Below are positions 26,000-34,750 of a DNA stretch of 64,000 nucleotides, piece after piece. The stretch is taken from the NCBI RefSeq assembly GCF_034087045.1, contig NZ_CP139247.1, positions 496,001 to 560,000 on the forward strand, written 5' to 3'. Every line of letters starts with the position of its first letter. The first letter of the stretch is position 1. Source of the stretch: Chitinophaga sancti. GTDB taxonomy: Bacteria; Bacteroidota; Bacteroidia; Chitinophagales; Chitinophagaceae. A model generated the notes under the pieces. The model saw nothing but the letters and a program-made list of their open reading frames with translations. It was not told the origin of the DNA and searched no databases. Both the position numbers and the translations under genes were made by a program.

Positions 26000-28195
26000 A
26001 TGAAGTATCCTTATTACCGTCAACATGACTTGATGGATTGTGGACCCACGTGCCTACGTATGATTGCTAAATTTTATGGTAAATCTTACGGCGCGCAATA
26101 TTTAAAGAAAAAGTGCCAACAGCATCGCTATGGTACATCCTTACTTGGAATCAGTGAGGGTGCCGAGAGCATCGGATTCAAAACCCTAGCTGTCAAAATT
26201 GATTTTGGTACATTTGTAAAGAAGGCCATTTTGCCTTGCATTGTTCTTTGGGATCAGGTACACTATGTTGTCGTCTATAAAGTCTCGGCAACGCAGGTTT
26301 TAATTGCTGATCCAGCCAGAGGAAAACTAAAACTTACAGCGAATGAATTCAAAGAAAAGTGGTTAAGCATTAAAGAAGAAACGATCCGCTCCGGCGTAGT
26401 TTTACTATTAGATCCGGCAGCAAATTTTAACGATGCCGAAGAGGATCAGCCAGAACACAAAGTGGGAATCGATCTGAAAAATGTACTGGCACATTTTGGC
26501 AGGCTCAAAACCCTAATAGCCCAACTTGGACTGGGTATGCTGGTAGGAATGGTATTACAGTTAATCCTGCCGTTTCTTACCCAGTCATTAGTGGATGTTG
26601 GCATTGCAGGTAATGACCTGAACTTCGTCACGATTGTATTGGTGGGGCAGCTCATGATTTTTCTGGGAAGTACCGTCGTGGATTTTATCCGTAGCTATAT
26701 ACTATTACATGTGGGTACAAGAGTGAATATTTCTCTGCTCACAGAGTTTTTTATGAAATTGATGAAGTTACCTATGTCATATTTTGATTCCAAAATGACA
26801 GGTGATACCATGCAACGATTGGGTGATCATAATCGCATTCAATCCTTTTTCACGAATACCTTGTTAACTACTGCTTTTGGCATCGTCAACTTTGTCGTAT
26901 TCACTTTTCTTGCTGTTTCTTATAGTACTCAACTGTTTTTCATATTTCTTGGTGGTAGCATCTTATATCTGTTTTGGATACTACTATTTATGCCGGTAAG
27001 GAAGAGAATGGATTTCAGGCAGTTTAGTTTAAATGCGGGCAACCAGAGCCTTACGATCGAGATGATTCAGGGAATGCAGGAAATCAAGCTCAATAATGCC
27101 GAAAAGCAAAAACGGTGGAAATGGGAGATTATTCAGGCCAGGATATTTAAACTGAGCATTCGCAATTTATTTATTAATCAGTTTCAGTCAGCAGGTGCGA
27201 TGCTGATCAATCAGGCCAAGAATATTCTGGTTTCATTTATTGCTGCCAGGGAAGTGATTAATGGAAATATATCATTGGGTGGCATGATGGCCATTCAATA
27301 TATCATCGGACAGCTGAATAGCCCTATACAACAAATTATTCAGTTCATACAGGCATTGCAGGATGCTAAAATCAGTATGGAGCGGATTAATGAGGTGCAT
27401 AAAATGGAGGATGAAAATGCTCCTGAGAAGGTGTTGCTCGAAGGATTGCCAGCCAGTAAGCGCATTGAGCTGAACAATGTTAGTTATATGTACCCTGGTT
27501 CAAATGATAATTATGTATTGAAGAATATTCAGTTACAAATCCCTGAGGGGAAAACGACTGCCATTGTAGGTACTAGTGGTAGCGGTAAAACGACGCTGTT
27601 AAAACTACTGCTAAGATTTTATAACCTCGAAGAAGGTGAAATCAGGGTAGGGGGATCCCGGCTTAGTCAGTACAATACTGGTGTGTGGCGGGGAAAATGC
27701 GGTATTGTCATGCAGGAAGGTTACATCTTTTCTGATACAATCGCCGCCAATATTGCTGTGGCAGATGAAACGCCTGACTACGACAGATTATTGCATGCTA
27801 TCAAAGTAGCCAACTTACAGACCTTTATTGACTCTCTGCCCATGGGCATGAATACAAAAATTGGTAGCCAGGGTAATGGTGTTAGCCAGGGACAGAAGCA
27901 AAGAATTCTAATTGCCAGAGCTGTATATAAAGACCCCGATTATATCCTGTTCGATGAAGCTACGAACTCGCTGGATGCTAACAATGAGCTGGTTATTATG
28001 AATAATCTGGAGTCCTTCTTCGAAGGACGTACTGTCGTGATTGTAGCGCATAGACTGAGCACGGTGAAAAAAGCGGATAACATAGTGGTACTGCGGGATG
28101 GCCAGATTAAAGAATCGGGCACCCATGAATCGCTGTTGGAGCTCAGACAGGAATATTATGAATTGGTGAAAAATCAATTAGAACTTGGTAATTAA
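26000..28195 (+). CDS. C39 peptidase-containing ABC exporter (PCAT)
   Basis: 731 residues, three parts. Residues 1-135 are a C39 cysteine peptidase: catalytic Cys in LMDCGPTCLRM (residue 14), His in VHYVVVY (about 88) and Asp in LIADPARG (about 104). It cuts after the GG of the leader peptide. A six-helix ABC transporter membrane domain spans about 160-440. The nucleotide-binding domain has Walker A GTSGSGKTT (about 523), a divergent signature GVSQGQKQR (about 627), Walker B YILFDEATNSLD (about 648) and the switch His in VAHRLS. It would export and mature the GG-leader peptide of 31538. The stop is 6 bases before the HlyD gene, so they are one operon. Confidence 0.95.
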   Translation: MKYPYYRQHDLMDCGPTCLRMIAKFYGKSYGAQYLKKKCQQHRYGTSLLGISEGAESIGFKTLAVKIDFGTFVKKAILPCIVLWDQVHYVVVYKVSATQVLIADPARGKLKLTANEFKEKWLSIKEETIRSGVVLLLDPAANFNDAEEDQPEHKVGIDLKNVLAHFGRLKTLIAQLGLGMLVGMVLQLILPFLTQSLVDVGIAGNDLNFVTIVLVGQLMIFLGSTVVDFIRSYILLHVGTRVNISLLTEFFMKLMKLPMSYFDSKMTGDTMQRLGDHNRIQSFFTNTLLTTAFGIVNFVVFTFLAVSYSTQLFFIFLGGSILYLFWILLFMPVRKRMDFRQFSLNAGNQSLTIEMIQGMQEIKLNNAEKQKRWKWEIIQARIFKLSIRNLFINQFQSAGAMLINQAKNILVSFIAAREVINGNISLGGMMAIQYIIGQLNSPIQQIIQFIQALQDAKISMERINEVHKMEDENAPEKVLLEGLPASKRIELNNVSYMYPGSNDNYVLKNIQLQIPEGKTTAIVGTSGSGKTTLLKLLLRFYNLEEGEIRVGGSRLSQYNTGVWRGKCGIVMQEGYIFSDTIAANIAVADETPDYDRLLHAIKVANLQTFIDSLPMGMNTKIGSQGNGVSQGQKQRILIARAVYKDPDYILFDEATNSLDANNELVIMNNLESFFEGRTVVIVAHRLSTVKKADNIVVLRDGQIKESGTHESLLELRQEYYELVKNQLELGN

Positions 28196-28201
28196 CACGT
28201 T

Positions 28202-29482
28202 ATGAAAAATCAGGATGCAAATTTATATTCAGACGAAATGAATGAAATAGTAGGGCAAATCCCCCCGTTTCTAATGAAATACGGCATTTTCATATTTATT
28301 GCTATTCTGCTCTTAATAGGGGGAGTGAGCTGGGTAGTCTGGTATCCGGAAATTGTGGCTGGCAAAGGAACCATATATGCTATGAACGCACCTAAGACAG
28401 TGAGCCCAAAACTGGGTGGACAAATAGCCCGTTTATTGGTACAGGAAGGTGATACGGTCAATCCGGAACAAACGCTGGCCATCATGAAATCCTTAGCAGA
28501 ATATGAAGAAGTGGAAAAATTATCGTCTCACGTAAAGCAATGGTATGAAGCTGCCCAAAATGAAGAGTGGAGTAAAATCAATGTATTACCATCTGATTAT
28601 AAAAATATCGGCGAATTACAAACGGCCTTTCAATCTTTTTATTTGAACTATGTACAGGCCAGGAATTTTATATTCAATGGTAACTATGTTGTGAAGAAGA
28701 ATATGTTGCTCAGAAGTATTCTTTACAATGATTCTCTGAAGCACAATCTGTTGAAGCAAAAGAGCATTTACGAAAATGACTACCAGCTGTCTGACAGTGA
28801 TTTCAAAGCACAGCAATATTTATATAAGGAGCGGGTCATTGCTAAATCAGAGTTTACAGCACAGGAAAGCAAGCTACTGGCGAAAAAAGTACCGTTGGAA
28901 AATGTAGAATCAAATATCCTGAATAACAGAATCACGATGATATCTAAAGAGCAGGAACGGATGGACCTGGACGACCGGTATAACCAGTACAGCCTTAGCT
29001 TTAATCAGGCGCTTAATAACCTGTGGTTTGCTATAGGGCAATGGAAACAGCAATATATACTGAGTGCAACTGCCGGGGGACGAGTAGTATTTCAGGAAAT
29101 GATACAGGAAGGTCAGGAAGTAGATGCCGGTAAAGCCTTGTTTTATATTGAATCGCTTGACCAGAATTGTTTTGCTCAGGTAAAGGTGCCTCAATCCAAC
29201 TTTGGAAAGTTACAGTTAAATCAACCAGTAAGACTGGCGCTACCCAGTTATCCTTCCCAGGAATACGGACGGCTTTCCGGTAAAGTTACCTATATCTCAA
29301 GAATGCCGGATAAGGATATGAATTATATGGTGAAGGTGTTTTTAACAGACGGATTGGTGTCGGACCGGGGATTTCACCTGGCCTTCTCAAATGAGTTGCA
29401 GGCAGATGCTGAAATCGTTACCGGTAAAGAGCGTATTATTAACAAACTGATGGCTGCAATGAATAGCGGTTACAAAAAGTAA
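28202..29482 (+). CDS. HlyD-type membrane fusion protein for peptide export
   Basis: 426 residues with one transmembrane helix (about 25-48: YGIFIFIAILLLIGGVSWVV). A biotinyl-lipoyl hairpin follows (GQIARLLVQEGDTVNPEQTL, about 75-95), then a long coiled coil (about 100-290) and the second lipoyl half (AGGRVVFQEMIQEGQEVDAGK). The last part is a beta-barrel domain. It would bridge the ABC exporter in the inner membrane to an outer-membrane channel. No TolC-like gene is in the window, so the channel must be elsewhere. It lies 6 bases after the exporter gene and 11 bases before the HTH gene. Confidence 0.92.
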   Translation: MKNQDANLYSDEMNEIVGQIPPFLMKYGIFIFIAILLLIGGVSWVVWYPEIVAGKGTIYAMNAPKTVSPKLGGQIARLLVQEGDTVNPEQTLAIMKSLAEYEEVEKLSSHVKQWYEAAQNEEWSKINVLPSDYKNIGELQTAFQSFYLNYVQARNFIFNGNYVVKKNMLLRSILYNDSLKHNLLKQKSIYENDYQLSDSDFKAQQYLYKERVIAKSEFTAQESKLLAKKVPLENVESNILNNRITMISKEQERMDLDDRYNQYSLSFNQALNNLWFAIGQWKQQYILSATAGGRVVFQEMIQEGQEVDAGKALFYIESLDQNCFAQVKVPQSNFGKLQLNQPVRLALPSYPSQEYGRLSGKVTYISRMPDKDMNYMVKVFLTDGLVSDRGFHLAFSNELQADAEIVTGKERIINKLMAAMNSGYKK

Positions 29483-29493
29483 ATGGAGGTATT

Positions 29494-29787
29494 ATGTCTT
29501 TCCTGAAATACATACAAAAGCTTAGAGTCATGGATTCATTTATCAGAAGAAAAGCTACAGGTACACAGGAGCAATTTTGCAGCCGGTTATGTATAAGCCG
29601 TAGTTTACTGAACAGTTATATCCATGAAATGCGGGAGCTGGGATTCCCGGTTAAATATGATAAGAAACGTAAAACCTATTACTACGAAGAGGATGGACAG
29701 ATTGTAAATGAACTGTTCCAAAAGCGAATTCCCAAAGATGAAATGAAAAATTATAATGGAGGAGGGGTAATAGTCCAGATATATTAG
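29494..29787 (+). CDS. small HTH (DeoR/WYL N-terminal-like) protein
   Basis: 97 residues. Residues about 10-60 form a helix-turn-helix of the HTH_11/DeoR sort (RKATGTQEQFCSRLCISRSLLNSYIHEMRELGFPV), followed by the two-strand wing YDKKRKTYYYEEDG. WYL-type regulators start this way, but the WYL ligand domain is absent, so this is the DNA-binding part alone. It has a good ribosome binding site (GGAGG, 5 bases before ATG). Its place inside the export operon suggests that it controls the peptide operon; that is inference. No operator could be identified. Confidence 0.75.
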   Translation: MSFLKYIQKLRVMDSFIRRKATGTQEQFCSRLCISRSLLNSYIHEMRELGFPVKYDKKRKTYYYEEDGQIVNELFQKRIPKDEMKNYNGGGVIVQIY

Positions 29788-29844
29788 ACTGTCAACTTCG
29801 AATTTTGCTTTTAATAATGAATATCTAATTAAAAGCATAAGCCA

Positions 29845-31473
29845 ATGTTATTCCTATCCGCATTGTTTAGCCCGGAGATCAGTCACAATAGTGCAGAGAC
29901 CGTACAACAATTATTATTATTAAAGAAGGTCAAAGTCACCGATAGTACCATTAACCGAAGTCTTGAAGAACATGCAGATTACCCGTCGTTGTTAAGTATT
30001 AGTGATGCATTGTTCCGCTGGAAAGTAGATAATGTTACTATAAGGGCTTCGGTCGATCAGTTAAGGGTTTTGCCTTTACCATACGTAGTGAAGTTGCAGC
30101 ATGAGCAATCTTCATTTTTCACAGTTGTGAAAGAATGGAGTAATGGTAAAGTGCTGATCAATGATGCTGTATCTAAAAAATGGCAATGGATGGATGAAAC
30201 TATTTTCCTTGAAAGATGGAAAGGTTTTGTCATGCTTGCAGAACAGGATGCACAATCCGGTGAACAGGAATATGTAAAGCAAAAGAAAAGAGCCGACCAG
30301 AAGAAGCTTACCTTTTTATCAACACTCATTGTTGTGCTGGGCCTATGGTTGGTCCCTGTCATTTTAAATATAGCCACTTATTCATGGATGGCATGGCCGG
30401 TTGTTGCCGCAATGACTTTAAAGTTTTTTGGCAGCTATATAGGTAGTTTACTGTTATGGTATGAAGTGGATAAGTCCAATGCCGGTTTACAAAAAGTTTG
30501 TAAAGCAGGTAAGAAAATCAATTGTCAGGCTATTCTGAATTCCAATGCGGCAAAGGTAATAGGCAGGTTTAGCTGGAGTGAAATTGGATTCTTTTACTTT
30601 ATTGGCGGTTTTATTTCACTTCTGGTAACGGGTATGGATAATAATATCCTTACAGCATTGGCCTGGCTGAATGTGCTGGCATTGCCCTATACTTTATTTT
30701 CTGTTTACTATCAATGGAGAATAGCCCGTCAATGGTGTTCTTTGTGTCTGACAGTGCAGGGTATACTGGTTGCAGAATTTATTGTGAATCTGTTCGGTCA
30801 TCAGCTAGCTCTGCCTTTCTGGAGTATAGCAGGGGCAATGACGCTGCTAGCCGCATTTGTACTGCCTGCATTGATCTGGTTTATCATTAAACCCATCTTT
30901 ATTGCGGCAAAAGATAGCCGGAGCCATGAATTGGAAGTGCTGCGTATGAAGCGCAATCCCCAGTTGTTTCAAAGCCTGCTGCAGAAGCAAAGGGTCATCG
31001 AAAGCGATACGACAGGCCTTGGTATCAGTTTAGGTAATCCTAATGGTAGCATTAAAATAACCAAAGTTTGTAACCCATATTGTGGCCCTTGTGCTAAATC
31101 ACATGTCCATATCGATGAACTCCTGGATGGAAATCCTGAAGTACAGGTGCAAATCATTTTTACCATGAAAGGGGATATCAATGATATGAATAATGTGCCT
31201 GTAAAACATTTGATGGCTATTCATCAGTTGGGCGATGAGAAATTGACCAGGCAGGCCTTGGATGCCTGGTATAACGCACCTGTCAAAGATTATAATGTAT
31301 TTGCCGCAAGGTTCCCTAAGCATGAAGCCGTACAACAGCAGGATGCAATGGTAGTACGAATGGGCGAGTGGTGCCGTGAAACCAATATCGCCTTTACGCC
31401 TACATTCTTCCTGAATGGACGTCAGTTCCCAGATACTTATAGCATAAGCGATTTAAAATATTTCCTAAGCTAG
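29845..31473 (+). CDS. membrane disulfide-forming enzyme: C39-like + VKOR + DsbA-like
   Basis: 542 residues. The first 130 resemble a C39 peptidase domain (RSLEEHADYPSLLSISDAL) but lack the catalytic Cys region, so it may bind leader peptides without cutting. Four or five helices then form a VKOR domain with the loop cysteines CKAGKKINC (about 218-226) and the active CxxC in WCSLC (about 297). The last part is a thioredoxin/DsbA-like domain with VCNPYCGPC (about 408-416) and the cis-Pro in FTPTFFLNG. VKOR passes electrons from the thioredoxin-like domain to quinone, so the whole protein makes disulfides in exported proteins. Next to it is a twelve-Cys peptide, the obvious substrate. Confidence 0.9.
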   Translation: MLFLSALFSPEISHNSAETVQQLLLLKKVKVTDSTINRSLEEHADYPSLLSISDALFRWKVDNVTIRASVDQLRVLPLPYVVKLQHEQSSFFTVVKEWSNGKVLINDAVSKKWQWMDETIFLERWKGFVMLAEQDAQSGEQEYVKQKKRADQKKLTFLSTLIVVLGLWLVPVILNIATYSWMAWPVVAAMTLKFFGSYIGSLLLWYEVDKSNAGLQKVCKAGKKINCQAILNSNAAKVIGRFSWSEIGFFYFIGGFISLLVTGMDNNILTALAWLNVLALPYTLFSVYYQWRIARQWCSLCLTVQGILVAEFIVNLFGHQLALPFWSIAGAMTLLAAFVLPALIWFIIKPIFIAAKDSRSHELEVLRMKRNPQLFQSLLQKQRVIESDTTGLGISLGNPNGSIKITKVCNPYCGPCAKSHVHIDELLDGNPEVQVQIIFTMKGDINDMNNVPVKHLMAIHQLGDEKLTRQALDAWYNAPVKDYNVFAARFPKHEAVQQQDAMVVRMGEWCRETNIAFTPTFFLNGRQFPDTYSISDLKYFLS

Positions 31474-31537
31474 CTAGGAAAAGGCTGTAGCTCTGGCCTG
31501 ATAATGAGCAATTGTTTGATCTGTTAAAAAAAGAATT

Positions 31538-31849
31538 ATGAAATCATTAAGTGAAAAATTTCAGTTCCTGAATCTGGAAGCAGACAGAGTATTGACCCGT
31601 GATGAGTTAAAAAGTATTTATGGCGGTGCAGAATGTGGTCCGGCAGCAGGCGGTGCCGTATGCCCTAACAACCTTTGCTGCAGTGCCTATGGCTTCTGTG
31701 GAGATACGACTGGGTATTGTGATGCAAATTGTGATAATCTATGTAGTGAACCAAGCGGTAAATGTACAACAGGCGGAGGAATGCCCGGTACTTGTACAGC
31801 AGTTACTTGTCTTGCAACTGGAGGTTATTTCTACGAATGCTTTGCTTAA
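31538..31849 (+). CDS. GG-leader precursor with hevein-like (chitin-binding) core
   Basis: 103 residues. Residues 1-30 are a double-glycine leader (LTRDELKSIYGG) for the C39 exporter. The core at 33-69 has eight Cys at 33, 42, 47, 48, 54, 61, 65, 69, spaced x8, x4, 0, x5, x6, x3, x3. Hevein has x8, x4, 0, x5, x6, x5, x3. The CPNNLCC motif is identical to hevein. Ser49, Tyr51, Phe53 and Tyr60 fall on hevein's sugar-binding Ser19, Trp21, Trp23, Tyr30. Four more Cys (76, 86, 91, 101) form a Gly/Thr-rich tail. A secreted, disulfide-rich chitin/GlcNAc-binding peptide is predicted; activity is unknown. A terminator follows directly. Confidence 0.9.
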   Translation: MKSLSEKFQFLNLEADRVLTRDELKSIYGGAECGPAAGGAVCPNNLCCSAYGFCGDTTGYCDANCDNLCSEPSGKCTTGGGMPGTCTAVTCLATGGYFYECFA

Positions 31850-31865
31850 ATTAACCATTCAACTT

Positions 31866-31898
31866 GCCTGATAATTTTTATTATCAGGCTTTTTTTTT
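31866..31898 (+). terminator. terminator/attenuator after the peptide gene
   Basis: GCCTGATAA (31866-31874) pairs with TTATCAGGC (31881-31889) and nine T follow. It sits between the peptide gene and the TlpA-like gene, 12 bases before the latter's ATG. It probably raises the peptide-to-downstream ratio by ending most transcripts while some read through. Confidence 0.85.
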
Positions 31899-31910
31899 AA
31901 TTTAATAGTT

Positions 31911-32981
31911 ATGATTAAATATATTCTGATATTAAAATTGTTGTTACCAGTCCTGATAGCAAAGGGTCAGTCATTTGAATTAAATGGTATTATTGAAGGG
32001 AAAGATAGCGGCGTTATATTTCTCTATTATAAAAGCACAGAACGATATCAACTGGACAGTGCTAAGATTAAAAATGGCCATTTTCATTTTCAGGGGGAAA
32101 TTGCCGGACCAGTAATCGCTTCTCTGAATAAATTCAGACCGGAAAAGCTGAAGAGTATTCACGACCGGAATGAATTCTATATAGACCCTACAAAAATGGA
32201 TATCACTGTGGAAGCCGATAAGTTTGAGCATTTCACTCTGAAAGGTGCTGCGACCGACAAGGACCGGGTATCGCTTATAAAATCCCAACAGTCAGAACGG
32301 GATAGTATCAACCTGCTCTCAGCTGCTATCGAAGCCACCACTGATAAGAATTTAAAATTAACATATATTCAGGCTACCAACCGGCTTAACCATATTATTC
32401 ATGAAAAGGATTCGGTGTTCATCGTGCATCATCCGGATTCATATGTTGCTGCAGATCTGTTGCAAAAAAGTATAAGTTTTCATACCATTCGTTTTACCTC
32501 ATACGACAGCCTTTATCAAAGAATGCCACTGGCCATTCAGCAGAGTGAAGTAGGCAAAAAGATAAAGGTTACAGTTGACAAAGAGAAAGCAGTTTCACCA
32601 GGAATGATAGCACCCGTATTCCCTGCCATAGATACCCTGACAGGTAAAAAGGCCATATTGCTGGACTTCTGGGCATCCTGGTGTATTCCCTGCCGCCAGC
32701 TGGCTCCACAGCTACATCAGCTATATGAGCAGTATAAGAATAAGGTTGAATTTATCAGCATATCACTGGACAAGAATAAAGCTGACTGGATAAAAGCCAC
32801 TCAGGAAGATAATATCAGCTGGGTGAATATACTTGAAGACAATCCCCAACAGTTATCCGGCAGGTACTTTGTATCCACTATACCTACTTATGTATTGATA
32901 GGAGCTGATAAAAAGATCATAGGTTATTATGCGCCGCTAACATGGCAGGAGCTCAAGACCGCGCTGGTCAATGTTAACTAA
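31911..32981 (+). CDS. TlpA-like thioredoxin with DUF4369 N-terminus
   Basis: 356 residues with a signal peptide (about 1-20). A DUF4369 beta domain follows (FELNGIIEGKDSGVIFLYYK). The C-terminal AhpC/TSA-type thioredoxin fold has ILLDFWASWCIPCRQLAP with the WCxxC pair (about 256-260) and the cis-Pro in VSTIPTYVLIG. Relatives reduce or reshuffle disulfides in the periplasm. Here it follows the twelve-Cys peptide and could correct wrong disulfides while the VKOR-DsbA protein makes them. It is last in the operon; a partial terminator lies just upstream. The ATG at 31911 is the first in frame before the hydrophobic stretch. Confidence 0.88.
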   Translation: MIKYILILKLLLPVLIAKGQSFELNGIIEGKDSGVIFLYYKSTERYQLDSAKIKNGHFHFQGEIAGPVIASLNKFRPEKLKSIHDRNEFYIDPTKMDITVEADKFEHFTLKGAATDKDRVSLIKSQQSERDSINLLSAAIEATTDKNLKLTYIQATNRLNHIIHEKDSVFIVHHPDSYVAADLLQKSISFHTIRFTSYDSLYQRMPLAIQQSEVGKKIKVTVDKEKAVSPGMIAPVFPAIDTLTGKKAILLDFWASWCIPCRQLAPQLHQLYEQYKNKVEFISISLDKNKADWIKATQEDNISWVNILEDNPQQLSGRYFVSTIPTYVLIGADKKIIGYYAPLTWQELKTALVNVN

Positions 32982-33042
32982 TTATAAATTCCCCCTGAGG
33001 TGCCGGCGGTAGGTATGCCTTTCATTCTGAAGTTATATAAGT

Positions 33043-33399
33043 ATGAAAAGGCTATTACTAATCCCCGCACTATTCCTGTTAGTGATGACAACTTTGCCCA
33101 GCAAACAGGGCATTTTATTCTGATTACAATAGATGGTTTCAGACCCGACTTTTATCAGGATGCTTCCTGGGGTATGGTGAATCTGCGCATGATGAGAGAT
33201 AGTTGTACTTATGCAGATGGTGTAAACAGTGTATTCCCAACTGTCACCTATCCCAACCGCACTTCCCTGATTACAGGTGTGACCCCGTCAAAACATGGCA
33301 TCTATTACAACACTCCCTTTGAATCCAAAGGGGCTACCGGTGTCTTGTATTTTCATTACGATTCATAAAAGGTGCCAACGCTTTGGGATGCGGTACATA
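33043..33399 (+). pseudogene. type I phosphodiesterase (ENPP-like), frameshifted and truncated
   Basis: A signal peptide MKRLLLIPALFLLVMTTL starts at 33043. The frame then has to shift near 33095 into AQQTGHFILITIDGFRPDFY (metal-binding Asp), with VFPTVTYPNRTSLITGV holding the nucleophile Thr, as in alkaline-phosphatase-superfamily pyrophosphatases. A TAA interrupts at about 33366, after which KVPTLWDAVHIG continues in frame, and similarity ends near 33400. The rest of the roughly 400-residue enzyme is gone. It is a decayed gene, directly downstream of the peptide operon, and abuts the DUF262 remnant. Confidence 0.8.
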
Positions 33400-34224
33400 T
33401 TGGAACGGTATGGAAAAGTTGACCTAGTAGTTAGAGGCTACCAGTCAAACCTATATTCCATTTACTACGCAACAAGATTGGAGCCCCAAAAGTATCTGGA
33501 AAGCAATGGAGAGGACCACTCCAAACCAGACCTGTATTATTTGAGCGAGGCTTATAAATGTATAAAGGACTGGTTCTTTGACCTGAAACGAGGCGTATCC
33601 GACGACGTGATGAATGATATCAGAAGGATACTCCTTCCTTCTTTATAAGACTCAAGCAAAATTCCTGAATGGAGCGTCCAGCCAATCTGGTATGAAATAA
33701 AAGACGAGAACGAAAAAGTGAAGATCTCTTCAAACGCCTAAACCGCGGCAAAATTCCTTTAACCAGTACCGAACTGATAAAGGCCAAATTCGTAATCACG
33801 GATGCTTTTAATGGGCTAGCCGAATACGATCAAATAAAACGAAAAACCCAATTCATACAAATATGGGAACCCGCAAAAAATTATAGCAATAAAATAGAAT
33901 ACCTCTTTAATATAAAAACAGGAAATAAAGACAAGGAAAAGGATCCCCCTGTATACCTTTATTCGTTTCTTTGACACCAAAGGAACCGCCGAAACCCCGT
34001 GGGAAAAATGGATTGAAATAGAAAAACATACCGACACACACTCCCTCTTCTACTGGTACCTCGACAAGAACTGCTACCATCAAATAGGCTATTTTATAGC
34101 CACTGGCCCCAAAGGTAGCAATTTAACATCCATAAAATCCATTCACACCAGAACCGACTTCGACAAAAAGATAAAAGAGCTCATTTCCCAAACCATTCCC
34201 GACAATTCGGAAGATCTTCTTTAA
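33400..34224 (+). pseudogene. decayed DUF262-family gene
   Basis: Pieces in different frames are collinear with a DUF262 protein: SEAYKCIKDWFFDL (to 33645), IPEWSVQPIWYEIKDENEK, DLFKRLNRGKIPLTSTELIK (about 33735-33790, the family's F-x-RLN-x-G...L-x-x-ELIK signature), then FNGLAEYDQIKRKTQFIQ and the far C-terminal HTDTHSLFYWYLDKNCYH and FDKKIKELISQTI, ending at 34222-34224. At least three frameshifts and a missing N-terminus make it non-functional. It differs from the intact DUF262 gene at 7052, so it is another family member. Confidence 0.75.
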
Positions 34225-34252
34225 TTGTTAAACTGGCTTCCTTTGAATTTGC

Positions 34253-34573
34253 TTAATGCCATACTATATGCATTTTATAATATATTATTTGCATAGTAGC
34301 TGAAGAAGTGTTTGCATACTCATTAAGTGATGCTCTGAATAATTCGTCCTGTGTTGTAATAATATTCTCAATTGCGGAACTGCCCTGAGCTTCCTGTAAA
34401 TTGATAGTATCGATAAATATTGCAGGGTTAGGGACGTTAGTAATTGCTCCTTCGAGTTCAGATAAGGCTCGGCCAGCTAATATAGTCTTTTTAAGGATAG
34501 CGATATCCTCTATAACTTTTTCCGGTGGTAATAACGGCAGATCATAATATGGAATGGCGTGATTAAATGACAT
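34253..34573 (-). pseudogene. Fic-family protein, N-terminal fragment
   Basis: 106 residues starting MSFNHAIPYYDLPLLPP. ILAGRALSELEGAITNVPNP and QGSSAIENIITTQDELFRAS are the N-terminal domain of Fic AMP-transferases. SSAIEN matches the inhibitory (S/T)xxxE(G/N) helix of class II Fic proteins. The catalytic HPFxxGNGR part is missing. The frame ends in unrelated residues at 34253, so this is a 5' remnant. It may still make an isolated inhibitory domain, but I consider it decayed. Confidence 0.8.
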
Positions 34574-34616
34574 TTTTCTATTTATAAACTTGGAGAAAAA
34601 ATTGCCCTTAATACGA

Positions 34617-34653
34617 AAACGAGGGCAAATATCCTGATTTTTCGCCCTCGTTT
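34617..34653. repeat. hairpin upstream of the Fic remnant
   Basis: AAACGAGGGC (34617-34626) pairs with GCCCTCGTTT (34644-34653). Its place is just before the Fic fragment's start on the minus strand and just before repeat copy D. It could be a terminator for a lost gene or an operator. Confidence 0.4.
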
Positions 34654-34750
34654 ATCAAGCAGGGGTAAAAATTACCTTCGTTTTAAATTCTAGAGAAAAT
34701 ATGAAAGGTTGATATGGTAATTAATATTATCAAATTGACAGATCATTTGT

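Noticed and set aside
26000..32981. Peptide operon as a lanthipeptide or sactipeptide cluster
   Set aside because: No LanB/C/M or radical-SAM enzyme; the tailoring genes are disulfide enzymes.
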